Source of the DNA: CAZUCE01 sp964619265
GTDB taxonomy: Bacteria; Planctomycetota; UBA1135; GCA-002686595
Length of the DNA stretch: 62,754 nt
Assembly: GCA_964619265.1 (NCBI GenBank)
Contig: CAZUCE010000023.1
Coordinates: 1-62,754 of the forward strand
Reading direction: 5' to 3'
Shown here: in pieces, positions 36,207 through 43,435 of the stretch
Position numbering within the stretch: the first letter of the stretch is position 1
How the letters are laid out: the number at the start of each line of letters is the position of its first letter
Program-made: the position numbers and the translations under genes
Notes under the pieces: model-generated
What the model was told of the DNA's origin: nothing
What the model saw: only the letters and a program-made list of their open reading frames with translations
The model's database searches: none

Positions 36207-36715
36207 TCGCCTTCCCCCCCAGCGGCGGCATTGTGAACGGGGAAAGTGCCGTGTTCCCGGAAGTAGGGCACGAGCCCACCGCTCGACCACAAGGCCCGGG
36301 CGAACTCAGGAGGCGCGGGGAGCTGGATTTCTCCCCCCCCATGAACCAAACGCCCGCGCTCCAAGTCCAGTTCCACTTCCTCGCGATCGGAGAGCTCGCG
36401 CAGGTCGACCTCCACGAGAGGCAGCCCGAGGTTGAGCGCGTTGCGATAGAAGATGCGTGCAAAGCTCGGAGCACAGACGGCACCGAGACGACACAGGGCC
36501 AGGGCCTTCGCAGCATATTCGCGCGAGGACCCACACCCGAAGTTGGGTCCGGCCACCAGGACGTCGCCGGGCTGGACCTCGGTTGCGAACTCCGGTCGTG
36601 CTTCCACGAAGGCGCTGCGCGCGAGCTCATCCTCGCTCGTCATGTAGGGGGCGAATCGCCCGGGAACGATGAGGTCGGTGTTGACGTCATCTCCAAAGAG
36701 CCAGATGCTTGCCAT
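36203..36715 (-). CDS. lysU: homoaconitase small subunit
   Basis: 170 residues from ATG 36715. IPM isomerase/homoaconitase swivel domain: IWLFGDDVNTDLIVPGRFAPYM, GDVLVAGPNFGCGSSREYAAKAL, GAVCAPSFARIFYRNALNLGLPLVEV. Forms the isomerase with the large subunit, converting homocitrate to homoisocitrate through homoaconitate. 38 bases separate it from the large-subunit gene, and the next gene starts on its stop. The leucine-pathway LeuD is the alternative; the operon context argues for the lysine enzyme. Confidence 0.92.
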   Translation of the reverse strand: MASIWLFGDDVNTDLIVPGRFAPYMTSEDELARSAFVEARPEFATEVQPGDVLVAGPNFGCGSSREYAAKALALCRLGAVCAPSFARIFYRNALNLGLPLVEVDLRELSDREEVELDLERGRLVHGGGEIQLPAPPEFARALWSSGGLVPYFREHGTFPVHNAAAGGEGE

Positions 36716-36753
36716 GGTTCGATTCCTTTTGTTTGGGAGGTGAGGTGATTCGG

Positions 36754-38016
36754 TCAATGGGCTACCGCGGGAGACAAGTCCCGCGGCTGGGCGATCCGCC
36801 CCGTGAGCGCGCTCGCTGCGGCCACTTGCGGCGAAGCGAGGTAGATCCGCGCATCCGCCGATCCCATGCGGCCAGAGAAGTTCCGGTTGCCGGTGAACAC
36901 GCAGACCTCGTCCGGGGCAAGAACTCCGAGGTGGCGGCCAATACACGCCCCACAGCCCGGAGGCCCAATCGTGGCGCCGCTCTTCAGGAGCATCGAAATC
37001 GTCCCGTCCTCAACCGCACGCTCCAGCACCTGCGACGAGGCGGGCACCACCATCAATCGCGTGCCCGGAGCTACGCGGGACCCGTCAAGCAACTCGGCGA
37101 CCGTGCGCAAGTCCTCGTTGCGACCGTTGGTGCAGGTCCCGACATACACCACGTCGACCGCAACGTCCGTCATCTCGCTTACCGGAACAAGATCATCCAC
37201 CCGGCCGGGGAGCGCGACGCGATGCTCAAGGGCCTCAAGATCGACCTCGATACGCCTCGCGTACGACGCATTTTCCTCCGGCCTGACGAGCCAATCGGCC
37301 TCGGGGACGCCCTGTTCGGTGAGCCCTCCTTGCCAAATCATGCCGACCTTGGCTCCCACCTCAACAGCCATCGAAGCGACGGTCATTCGACCGGCGACCG
37401 ATAGCCAGTCGAGCCCGAAGATCTCGAGCGCGATGTTGTTTGCCCCGCCGGCTCCGAGGCGCCCGACGATTTCCAGCGCCAGATCCTTGGGCCCGAACCC
37501 AGGGGCAAAGCGCCCGGTCACATCGATCCGAATGGCTTCGGGCACCCGCAGCCACGTTTGGCCCGATGCGAGACACACCGCCACATCGGTACTCCCCAGC
37601 CCAGTGCCGAAGGAGCACACGGCGCCATAGGTCGTCGAGTGACTGTCGGTACCGACCACCACGTTTCCCGGCGCGACCAGACCCTCCTCAATCAGCACCT
37701 GGTGGCAGATGCCGCGGCCGCTCTCGAAGAAGCGTTCGATACCGGCGTCGCGCACCCAGCTTCGCAGCATGCGTTGGGCCACCGCTGTCGCCACGTTTGC
37801 GGCGGGAGCTACGTGGTCGATCACCACGGCAACCCGCTCAGGAGCACGGGGGGCTTGGGCCCCGAATTCGTCCCGCAGGATGCCGATCACGCTGGGCGCG
37901 ATCGAATCATGCACCATGACTCGGTCAGGCCAGGGCGTGACGATTTCTCCGGCACGAAGTTCGCGACCGACAGAGTGACCTAGGATTTGCTCGGACAGGG
38001 TTCTGGAGGCGTTCAT
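36754..38016 (-). CDS. lysT: homoaconitase large subunit
   Basis: 420 residues. Aconitase-family large subunit with the [4Fe-4S] ligands Cys295 (YVGTCTNGR), Cys355 and Cys358 (GPPGCGACIG). Other blocks: VMVHDSIAPSVIGIL, CHQVLIEEGLVAPGNVVVGTDSHSTTYGAVCSFGTGLGSTDVA, VFTGNRNFSGRMGS. Works with the small subunit on homocitrate. ATG 38016 overlaps the homocitrate synthase stop as ATGA. LeuC is the nearest paralogue. Confidence 0.93.
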   Translation of the reverse strand: MNASRTLSEQILGHSVGRELRAGEIVTPWPDRVMVHDSIAPSVIGILRDEFGAQAPRAPERVAVVIDHVAPAANVATAVAQRMLRSWVRDAGIERFFESGRGICHQVLIEEGLVAPGNVVVGTDSHSTTYGAVCSFGTGLGSTDVAVCLASGQTWLRVPEAIRIDVTGRFAPGFGPKDLALEIVGRLGAGGANNIALEIFGLDWLSVAGRMTVASMAVEVGAKVGMIWQGGLTEQGVPEADWLVRPEENASYARRIEVDLEALEHRVALPGRVDDLVPVSEMTDVAVDVVYVGTCTNGRNEDLRTVAELLDGSRVAPGTRLMVVPASSQVLERAVEDGTISMLLKSGATIGPPGCGACIGRHLGVLAPDEVCVFTGNRNFSGRMGSADARIYLASPQVAAASALTGRIAQPRDLSPAVAH

Positions 38017-39179
38017 GAGAGTTCTTCGCTCAGCGGCGATGCGGTGTTCCAGGAAGTTGCGGACGCGCGGATCAGCTCATCCACGGCTTGTAAGTTGATC
38101 TCGCCCGCGTCGGCGAGCTCCTTCAGACGACGCACGACAGCAGAAGTCTGCGCTGCCGACATCGTGACCCCCAGCCCTGCCGCGCGCGCAGCGATGGCGT
38201 GACGGCCAACGAGGCCGTGGGCCAACAGGACATCGCGCGTTCGGCCGAAAGCTTCCGGCTCGAGCGACTCGTAGCTGCTCGGATCAGCAAGTACGGCTTT
38301 GGCATGCAGCCCTGCCTTGTGCGTGAAGGCCGTAGGACTCGTAATGCACGCGTTGAATGGCACCTCCATCGCGAGAGCCTCGGCGACATACGCGTCGAGC
38401 CCAACCAGTTGCGAGAGGTCCAGGCGGTCGATCAGAGCATCGTTCGAGAGCGCCGCTCGCGCGACAATGCCGCTCAAGGACGCAATGCCGTTGCGTTCCC
38501 CGATCCCGAGCACGGTTGTGTCCACGTGCGTGGCTCCGGCCTGGTAGGCGGCCCATGCATTGGCCACCGCGCACCCCCCGTCGTTGTGCCCGTGGAATTC
38601 AATCTCGCAGTCGACGGTGCTGCGCACGAGCCCTACCCGTGTGGCTACCTCCGTCGGTGTGGCGGCCCCAACGGTATCGGCCAGCCCGACGCGATCGACC
38701 CCGAGTGAGTCCGCGAGTTGGACGATTCGCACGACATCGCGAGCCGATGTGCGGAAGGCGTCCTCGCAGGAGAAGCGCACTTCCACGTCACTCTCGACCA
38801 GCGGGCCGAGGACGTCCGTGGCCATGGCGAGGATCCCACCGAGGTCCCGGCCATGACCGGAGCGCCGAAGGTGCGTGGAGGTGCCCAGGCAAACGTGAAT
38901 GGCCGTCGCACCCAGGTCGAGCGCTGCTGCCACATCGTCGTGGTGGCAACGAACGTGGGCGGCGAGGCGGGCGCGCAGGCCGAGGCCGACGAGGCGCTCG
39001 AAATCCCGGGCTGCGCGGGGCGAGGCTATGGGCGAGGTCGCCTCAATCAGATCGACGCCCAGTGCGTCGAGTCGACGAGCGATCTCGATGCGTTGGTCGG
39101 TCGTGAAAGCGGCTGAGGCGAACTGCTCACCCTCTCGGAGGGTGGAGTCGACAAGGTGCAGGGAAGGCTGTGGCTGCAT
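38013..39179 (-). CDS. homocitrate synthase
   Basis: 388 residues, DRE-TIM metallolyase. DSTLREGEQFASAAFTTDQRIEIARRLDALGVDLIEA holds the catalytic/metal residues; EFHGHNDGGCAVANAWAAYQAGATHVDTTVLGIGERNGIASL carries the metal-binding HxH; a C-terminal segment FTHKAGLHAKAVL follows as in NifV/LysS-type enzymes. It condenses acetyl-CoA with 2-oxoglutarate, the committed step of lysine synthesis by the aminoadipate route, normally feedback-inhibited by lysine. First structural gene of the operon, 50 bases after the leader hairpin. No good Shine-Dalgarno is visible before ATG 39179. Confidence 0.92.
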   Translation of the reverse strand: MQPQPSLHLVDSTLREGEQFASAAFTTDQRIEIARRLDALGVDLIEATSPIASPRAARDFERLVGLGLRARLAAHVRCHHDDVAAALDLGATAIHVCLGTSTHLRRSGHGRDLGGILAMATDVLGPLVESDVEVRFSCEDAFRTSARDVVRIVQLADSLGVDRVGLADTVGAATPTEVATRVGLVRSTVDCEIEFHGHNDGGCAVANAWAAYQAGATHVDTTVLGIGERNGIASLSGIVARAALSNDALIDRLDLSQLVGLDAYVAEALAMEVPFNACITSPTAFTHKAGLHAKAVLADPSSYESLEPEAFGRTRDVLLAHGLVGRHAIAARAAGLGVTMSAAQTSAVVRRLKELADAGEINLQAVDELIRASATSWNTASPLSEELS

Positions 39180-39229
39180 CGGGGGAGGTGCGTTGGGACC
39201 CCCGGGAGCCGGCGAAATCGCTATACAAG

Positions 39230-39265
39230 CGAAGCCGCCGACCCCCTGAGGGGTCGGCGGCTTCG
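39230..39265 (-). terminator. attenuator terminator hairpin in the lysine operon leader
   Basis: Perfect 16-bp GC-rich stem (arms 39250-39265 and 39230-39245) with the 4-nt loop 39246-39249. On the minus strand it is followed by CTTGTATAGCGATTT, a modest U-tract. It sits 30 nt after the leader stop codon and 50 nt before the homocitrate synthase ATG. Its 5' arm can alternatively pair with 39289-39307 (see findings). Confidence 0.8.
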
Positions 39266-39288
39266 GTGTTCGGTGAGTTGGATCCGTA

Positions 39289-39307
39289 CGAAGGCCTAGC
39301 CGTCCCC
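39289..39307 (-). promoter_or_regulatory. putative antiterminator segment of the lysine leader
   Basis: GGGGACGGC, the TAG of the leader ORF, and GGCCTTCG on the minus strand resemble the terminator 3' arm. They can pair with the terminator 5' arm through 15 base pairs in four blocks (4+4+3+4) with one mismatch and two small bulges. Upstream CCCC in the leader codons can instead pair with its GGGG, giving the classic 1:2, 2:3, 3:4 choice. Confidence 0.65.
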
Positions 39308-39361
39308 TAGGGGGCTCAGCTTCTTTTTAGCCTTGCTGGAGATGTACGTTTGGATCGGCAT
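39296..39361 (-). CDS. lysine leader peptide (attenuator ORF)
   Basis: A 21-codon ORF, start ATG 39361 with AGAGGG 6 bases upstream, stop TAG 39296-39298. Its middle reads SSKAKKKL: four lysine codons among five (AAG GCT AAA AAG AAG). It lies directly in front of the lysine operon on the same strand and is followed by the antiterminator and terminator segments. Expected behaviour: a ribosome stalled on Lys codons when charged tRNA-Lys is scarce frees the antiterminator; fast translation to the stop covers it and lets the terminator form. Leader-peptide attenuation of a LysW-type lysine cluster has been described in Thermus. Too short for domain evidence; the call rests on codons and position. 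Confidence 0.8.
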   Translation of the reverse strand: MPIQTYISSKAKKKLSPLGDG

Positions 39362-39392
39362 GGTGTGCCCTCTGGGCGAGCGAGGGGTGAGA

Positions 39393-39418
39393 ATCCTACC
39401 CAACACCCGAGCCGTCAA
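39393..39418 (-). promoter_or_regulatory. candidate promoter of the lysine operon
   Basis: TTGACG (39413-39418) resembles a -35 box; TAGGAT (39393-39398) could be the -10 but the 14-base spacer is short. It lies 32 bases or more upstream of the leader ATG, as expected. Weak call. Confidence 0.3.
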
Positions 39419-39621
39419 GAGCAAACCCAAAAAATCAACCGGCCCTTCCCACCCGAGTTTCCTCGCGAGCTACCGGCCTACCCGCACAACCGCAGCCTCG
39501 GCCGGCCGCCCCAGGCGGAAGCTCCTCCCGGTTTCACCGGCCAAGCGAAGCGGCCGGATTCTCGCTCGAATTCGCCCATGCCGGCAGCCTTCCTCTCGGA
39601 CTGGAAGAGCGGACGGTACCC

Positions 39622-39663
39622 CCAGGTAGGGCCCATCCAGGTAGGGCCCCTCCGGGTAGGGAA
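39622..39663 (+). repeat. three tandem copies of a 15-bp-period unit
   Basis: CCAGGTAGGGCC at 39622 and 39637, then the variant CCGGGTAGGG at 39652, spaced every 15 bases. Possible binding-site array or slippage product upstream of the HD-GYP gene. Confidence 0.6.
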
Positions 39664-39789
39664 TTCTCTTCCGGCTTTGGTCAACTCGGAATTCAGAGGC
39701 CCGCCTTGACGGCTCGAATTGGGATCTAGAGGACCTTGGGGGAGCGCTGGACCGAGCACTGTCCAGGTATCACCGAATCCTCATCGAGG

Positions 39790-41259
39790 ATGAAGGTCCC
39801 CCCGCCGGCGCGTCGAATCAGCTTCATGAAATCGAACCGCGTCGAGAGATTCATGCGTCAGGGGCTCCTGGTCGCAGGCGCGATTTCGCTGGCGCAGGCC
39901 CTGATCTTCGCGGGGGGGTGGCTGGTCGTCTACCAAGCGACCCACAAGGAAGTTGCGAAGGGCGTTGAAGAGGTCATCGTCCAGGCCAATGTATCGGCGG
40001 CCAGGGCCGTGACGCGAATGCTCGATGGGCTTCCGAACGTAGATGAAAAGGGGAGCGATGCCTGGCTTAGGACGCAGTCCGTCGTTGAAAACCTGAACCT
40101 CGGAGGTGACGGCTTTGCCTGTGTACTCGACAGCGACGGCAACATCGCCTGCCATCCCGACATTAAGGACTCGCCCCAACTAAGCCGCATCAACCTGGCT
40201 GATCACCTGCTCCTGAACCTGGAGGGTGAGGACCCTCGGCAGATCTCCGAAACGAACGGCAACGATGTCATCGTGGGGCTTATCGACTCCCCATTTGGGG
40301 GCAAGCACTATCTCGCGACGGTCCACGATCCGAACACTCAGGCCCGTTTGCTGGTCCACCAGCCGGTCTCGGGCCTCAAGGCCGCCAGTTCACACGTGAC
40401 GGCCTCCATGTTAACCAGCATGGTCGGTATCACCGCGCTCTTGATCACGCTGACGGCTTCACTTGCCATGTTCCTCACAAGGGCGCATGACCGCACCATG
40501 AAGCGCTGGAACGACAGCCTCGAGGAGACCGTCGAAGAGCGGACGGAACAACTGGTTCAAAGCCACCGAACCGTCCTCTTCGGCATCGCCAAGCTTGCGG
40601 AGCACCGGGACAACGACACGGGTAAGCACGTCGAACGCATGTGTGCCTACTCCAGAATATTGGCCGAGGACTACGCGAGCCAATTCGGCGGGGTGACTTC
40701 CCAGTGGGTTGAAGATCTCGAAATTGCAGCAGCCATGCACGACATCGGAAAAGTCGCGATCCCCGATAGCATCCTGCTCAAACCCGGAAAATTGACCAAG
40801 GACGAGTTCGAGCAGATGAAAGCTCACGCTGCGATCGGGGAACAAGCGCTCTTGGCCGTTCGGGAAAAGTCCGAAGATACCAACCTCCTCGACCTCGGAA
40901 TCGAAATCGCCGGAGGCCACCACGAACGCTGGAACGGGCAGGGCTATCCCAAGGGAATCGCAGGCCGTCGCATCCCTCTCGCAGCTAGGATTGTCGCTAT
41001 CGCAGATGTGTTCGACGCCCTGATGTCCAAGCGCGTTTATAAACCCGCCATGCCCTTCGAAGAAGTCTGCGAGCTCATTCGAAGCGAGAGCGGCGAACAC
41101 TTCGACCCTCAGGTTGTTGAGTGCTTCGAGCGTGTGGCGCTCACGCTCAAAAGCGTTCACGAAAGTCTCATCGATTTAGCGGAGCCTCCGCCGGCCTTGC
41201 CCTTCGTCGAGTCGCAGGGTGTCCCTACGGCGCAGTCGCAGGATGTGCGGCCGAGCTAA
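39790..41259 (+). CDS. membrane HD-GYP domain cyclic di-GMP phosphodiesterase
   Basis: 489 residues from ATG 39790 (ATG 39826 equally possible). A span at about residues 28-50 and a second at about 205-230 (LTSMVGITALLITLTASLAMFL) enclose a Cache-like extracytoplasmic sensor with GGDGFACVLDSDGNIACHPD. A coiled stretch (WNDSLEETVEERTEQLVQSHR) leads to the HD-GYP domain: EHRDNDTGKHVERM, AAAMHDIGKVAIPDSIL, KAHAAIGEQAL, GGHHERWNGQGYPKGIAGRRIPLAARIVAIADVFDALMS. Both HD and GYP signatures are intact, so cyclic di-GMP hydrolysis is expected. Monocistronic. Confidence 0.92.
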   Translation: MKVPPPARRISFMKSNRVERFMRQGLLVAGAISLAQALIFAGGWLVVYQATHKEVAKGVEEVIVQANVSAARAVTRMLDGLPNVDEKGSDAWLRTQSVVENLNLGGDGFACVLDSDGNIACHPDIKDSPQLSRINLADHLLLNLEGEDPRQISETNGNDVIVGLIDSPFGGKHYLATVHDPNTQARLLVHQPVSGLKAASSHVTASMLTSMVGITALLITLTASLAMFLTRAHDRTMKRWNDSLEETVEERTEQLVQSHRTVLFGIAKLAEHRDNDTGKHVERMCAYSRILAEDYASQFGGVTSQWVEDLEIAAAMHDIGKVAIPDSILLKPGKLTKDEFEQMKAHAAIGEQALLAVREKSEDTNLLDLGIEIAGGHHERWNGQGYPKGIAGRRIPLAARIVAIADVFDALMSKRVYKPAMPFEEVCELIRSESGEHFDPQVVECFERVALTLKSVHESLIDLAEPPPALPFVESQGVPTAQSQDVRPS

Positions 41260-41390
41260 TCTCCGCTGTAGGCGTACAAGGCCCGCGCCCCGGTTGGGTT
41301 CCCTGGTGAATTCCATCCAGGGCAGGTGAAGCCACTCCAAACTAAGAGGCGCCCCATAGATTCGTAGTCCTCTCTCGACCGAGCCTTCGC

Positions 41391-42599
41391 TCAGTTCCGG
41401 GCGGCAGCCGCCAGAACTTCGGCCACGATCCGGTTGCCGGCCGGCGAGTAGTGGCTGCCCGCTCCGCCCGTGAAAGCCGATCGGCCCAGACTGCGAATGG
41501 CCTCGCTGACGTCGAGGCACTCGATTCCTAGGCCTTGCAGCTCGCTGAGAAACGGCTGCCACTCCTCGCGATCCTCCGCCGATCGCGCCTCCAGGTCGGC
41601 CCACGAAGGCAGGATCAAGAATCGGAACCGTGCACCCAGCGCTTCGGCTTCCCGTTTCGCGTTGAACACGATCGCCCGTTGAATTTCGAACGCCTGGGCC
41701 CCTGGACCGGCAAGCGCCCGGAGCGGTTCGGGAGCGCTCCGCACGCGCCAAGAGAGCCACAAGCGACCCACCGCAGTTCGATGGGAAAGCCGCGAGCCGC
41801 GGGGCGCAAACGCTGCGGGGCACGCTTCCACCCAGGGATCGACCTCGCCGAGCCGCTCAAGAAAGAAGGAGGCATCCGAGCCCAGCCGGACGACCTCCGC
41901 GGGCGACCGCGCAGGGCACGGCACGAGCTCTAGGTCCAAGCGATCGGAACCGGCGACTCCGAACCGCGGCTTGAACGCGAGGGCATTCGACCACGGCCGG
42001 ACGAGCGGTCGATAGCAGGTCGTAGCGCGCAGGGCGGCGGTGGGCATCAGGGCCATCCAAATCTCGTCCGCCTCGAACGCAGGCGCGGTTTGCCGCAGGC
42101 GCAGTAGGGCTTGGTCCAGCCCAAAGGCGCTGACTCCGAAATTGCGAACCCGCGAATCGCCTAGTGATCGCTCCAGCACAGCTGGCCAGGCCTCGGGGCC
42201 GGTCACCTCGTCTCCGTGGGTGAAGCTGCAGCCGTAAACCAAGATCTCGCGCTCAAGGGGTTCTTCCATCTGCGGGTTTCCAAGGCGCGCCCCCTGATCG
42301 TCGTAGGCGTAGAGCTCGAACTCGGATCCGGGGATCGGCGCCCAGCCCAGCTCGGGATCGAACGGCAACCGAGAAGGCGGAGCAGCCGCCCCCTCCAAGC
42401 GAGCCGCCAAACGCTCCCACTCGCGATCGGAGCCGGCATGGAAGCGAGGGGGATCGAAGGGCGCCACTCGAATGCCGCGCACTTCACCGTCCCCGAGCGC
42501 GAAAAAGGCGACGGCTTGGTCGAGACCTGCTAAGACGGCGAGCGCCAGCAACAGCTTGAGCGCGAACCCCCTGGAACGACGTTTGGACGGCTGGCTCAT
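41391..42599 (-). CDS. SGNH/GDSL-like hydrolase-fold protein, membrane-anchored
   Basis: 402 residues from ATG 42599. An N-terminal anchor or signal (GFALKLLLALAVLAGLDQAVAFFAL) is followed by LPFDPELGWAPIPGSEFELYAYDDQGAR, then ILVYGCSFTHGDEV where GDSL proteins have block I (here G-C-S-F-T), NFGVSAFGLDQALLRL like block II/III, and a C-terminal GSHYSPAGNRIVAEVL matching the block V His region (xxHxxxxGN). The fold is likely; activity is uncertain because block I is divergent. Last gene of the P450/FAAL/acyltransferase operon (98 bases from the preceding one), so it could modify or hydrolyse the lipid product. Confidence 0.7.
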   Translation of the reverse strand: MSQPSKRRSRGFALKLLLALAVLAGLDQAVAFFALGDGEVRGIRVAPFDPPRFHAGSDREWERLAARLEGAAAPPSRLPFDPELGWAPIPGSEFELYAYDDQGARLGNPQMEEPLEREILVYGCSFTHGDEVTGPEAWPAVLERSLGDSRVRNFGVSAFGLDQALLRLRQTAPAFEADEIWMALMPTAALRATTCYRPLVRPWSNALAFKPRFGVAGSDRLDLELVPCPARSPAEVVRLGSDASFFLERLGEVDPWVEACPAAFAPRGSRLSHRTAVGRLWLSWRVRSAPEPLRALAGPGAQAFEIQRAIVFNAKREAEALGARFRFLILPSWADLEARSAEDREEWQPFLSELQGLGIECLDVSEAIRSLGRSAFTGGAGSHYSPAGNRIVAEVLAAAARN

Positions 42600-42697
42600 T
42601 GCAGCAGGAGGGTACATCCATCCGCTGCGCAGCCCCCCAGGTGGACACGGAAGCGGTGGCTCACTGGGGTTCCTGCGGCGAAGCTTGCTTCACTCAA

Positions 42698-43435
42698 CTA
42701 GCGGACCAGAGTTTCGGCGACTTCTTCGACAGCTGTCAGGGCAGCGCCCATGCGCTCGATGACCTCAGGGGGCTCGGTCATGGCAACGACCGGTTCTAGC
42801 TCAATCGGTTGTCCCACAACGATCTCCACGCGGCTGAAGGGCAGCGGAACCAAGAGTCGGTCCCAGGTGCCCAGACGAATACCCCGCGTGCAGGCGAAGG
42901 ACACCGGCACCACGGGGCTTCCCGAAAGACGAGCAAGCATGATCGCACCCGGCTTGAATTCGTGGGCTGGGCCCGTCGATCCATCGGGTGCGATGAGCGG
43001 CGAAAGGTCCTGATCCTTGATGGCGATGTACATATCGCGGATCGCGAGCGCGCCGCTGCGGCGACCCGACCCACGCACAGCAGCCACCCCCAGAAGCTCG
43101 AGCAGGCGCGCAACGAGTTCGCCATCTTTCGATGGGCTCACCAGCGCACCGGGATGAACGCCCGACTTTCGGAGTCCGCGCAGATACACGAGGGAAAAGA
43201 CTTGGCGCTGGTGCCAGCAGCACGGAATAAATCTAGTCTTCGACGCGAGCAGCGGGGCGATGTGCTCTTCTCCCGTGACCCGCAATCGAACGCTGCGCCA
43301 ATAAAGTTGGAGCACCAGCGCAAGCGGGCGCGCCAAGAGCGGGAAGAACCGCGTGCGCCACTTGGGAATCGGTTTCTGCGCGGTGGGCGTAGAACGCTCA
43401 CGTTCCGGAAGCTGCGGCGACCCGTCGACCCTCAT
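42698..43435 (-). CDS. lysophospholipid acyltransferase family protein (DUF374)
   Basis: 245 residues. DUF374 hallmarks in order: VTGEEHIAPLLASKTRFIPCCWHQRQVFSLVYLRG (the WHxR-type motif), ALVSPSKDGELVARLLELLGVAAVRGSGRRSGALAIRDM, SPLIAPDGSTGPAHEFKPGAIMLARLSGSPVVPVSFACTRG. Members transfer acyl chains to lipid acceptors at the inner membrane. Its ATG overlaps the FAAL-ACP stop as ATGA, so the two are translated together; the acyl group activated by that enzyme is a plausible donor (inference). Confidence 0.88.
   Translation of the reverse strand: MRVDGSPQLPERERSTPTAQKPIPKWRTRFFPLLARPLALVLQLYWRSVRLRVTGEEHIAPLLASKTRFIPCCWHQRQVFSLVYLRGLRKSGVHPGALVSPSKDGELVARLLELLGVAAVRGSGRRSGALAIRDMYIAIKDQDLSPLIAPDGSTGPAHEFKPGAIMLARLSGSPVVPVSFACTRGIRLGTWDRLLVPLPFSRVEIVVGQPIELEPVVAMTEPPEVIERMGAALTAVEEVAETLVR

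Larger units (their letters stand above)
39366..39789. other. intergenic stretch between the lysine operon and the HD-GYP gene
   Basis: Divergent region with the candidate lysine promoter at its left end and a 15-bp-period tandem repeat at 39622-39663. No other gene recognised. Confidence 0.45.

Noticed and set aside
41264..41390. Read-through of the TGA ending the SGNH-like gene (about 42 further codons)
   Set aside because: The extension has no similarity to a known domain, the protein is already complete at the block V His region, and no SECIS-like loop was evident.
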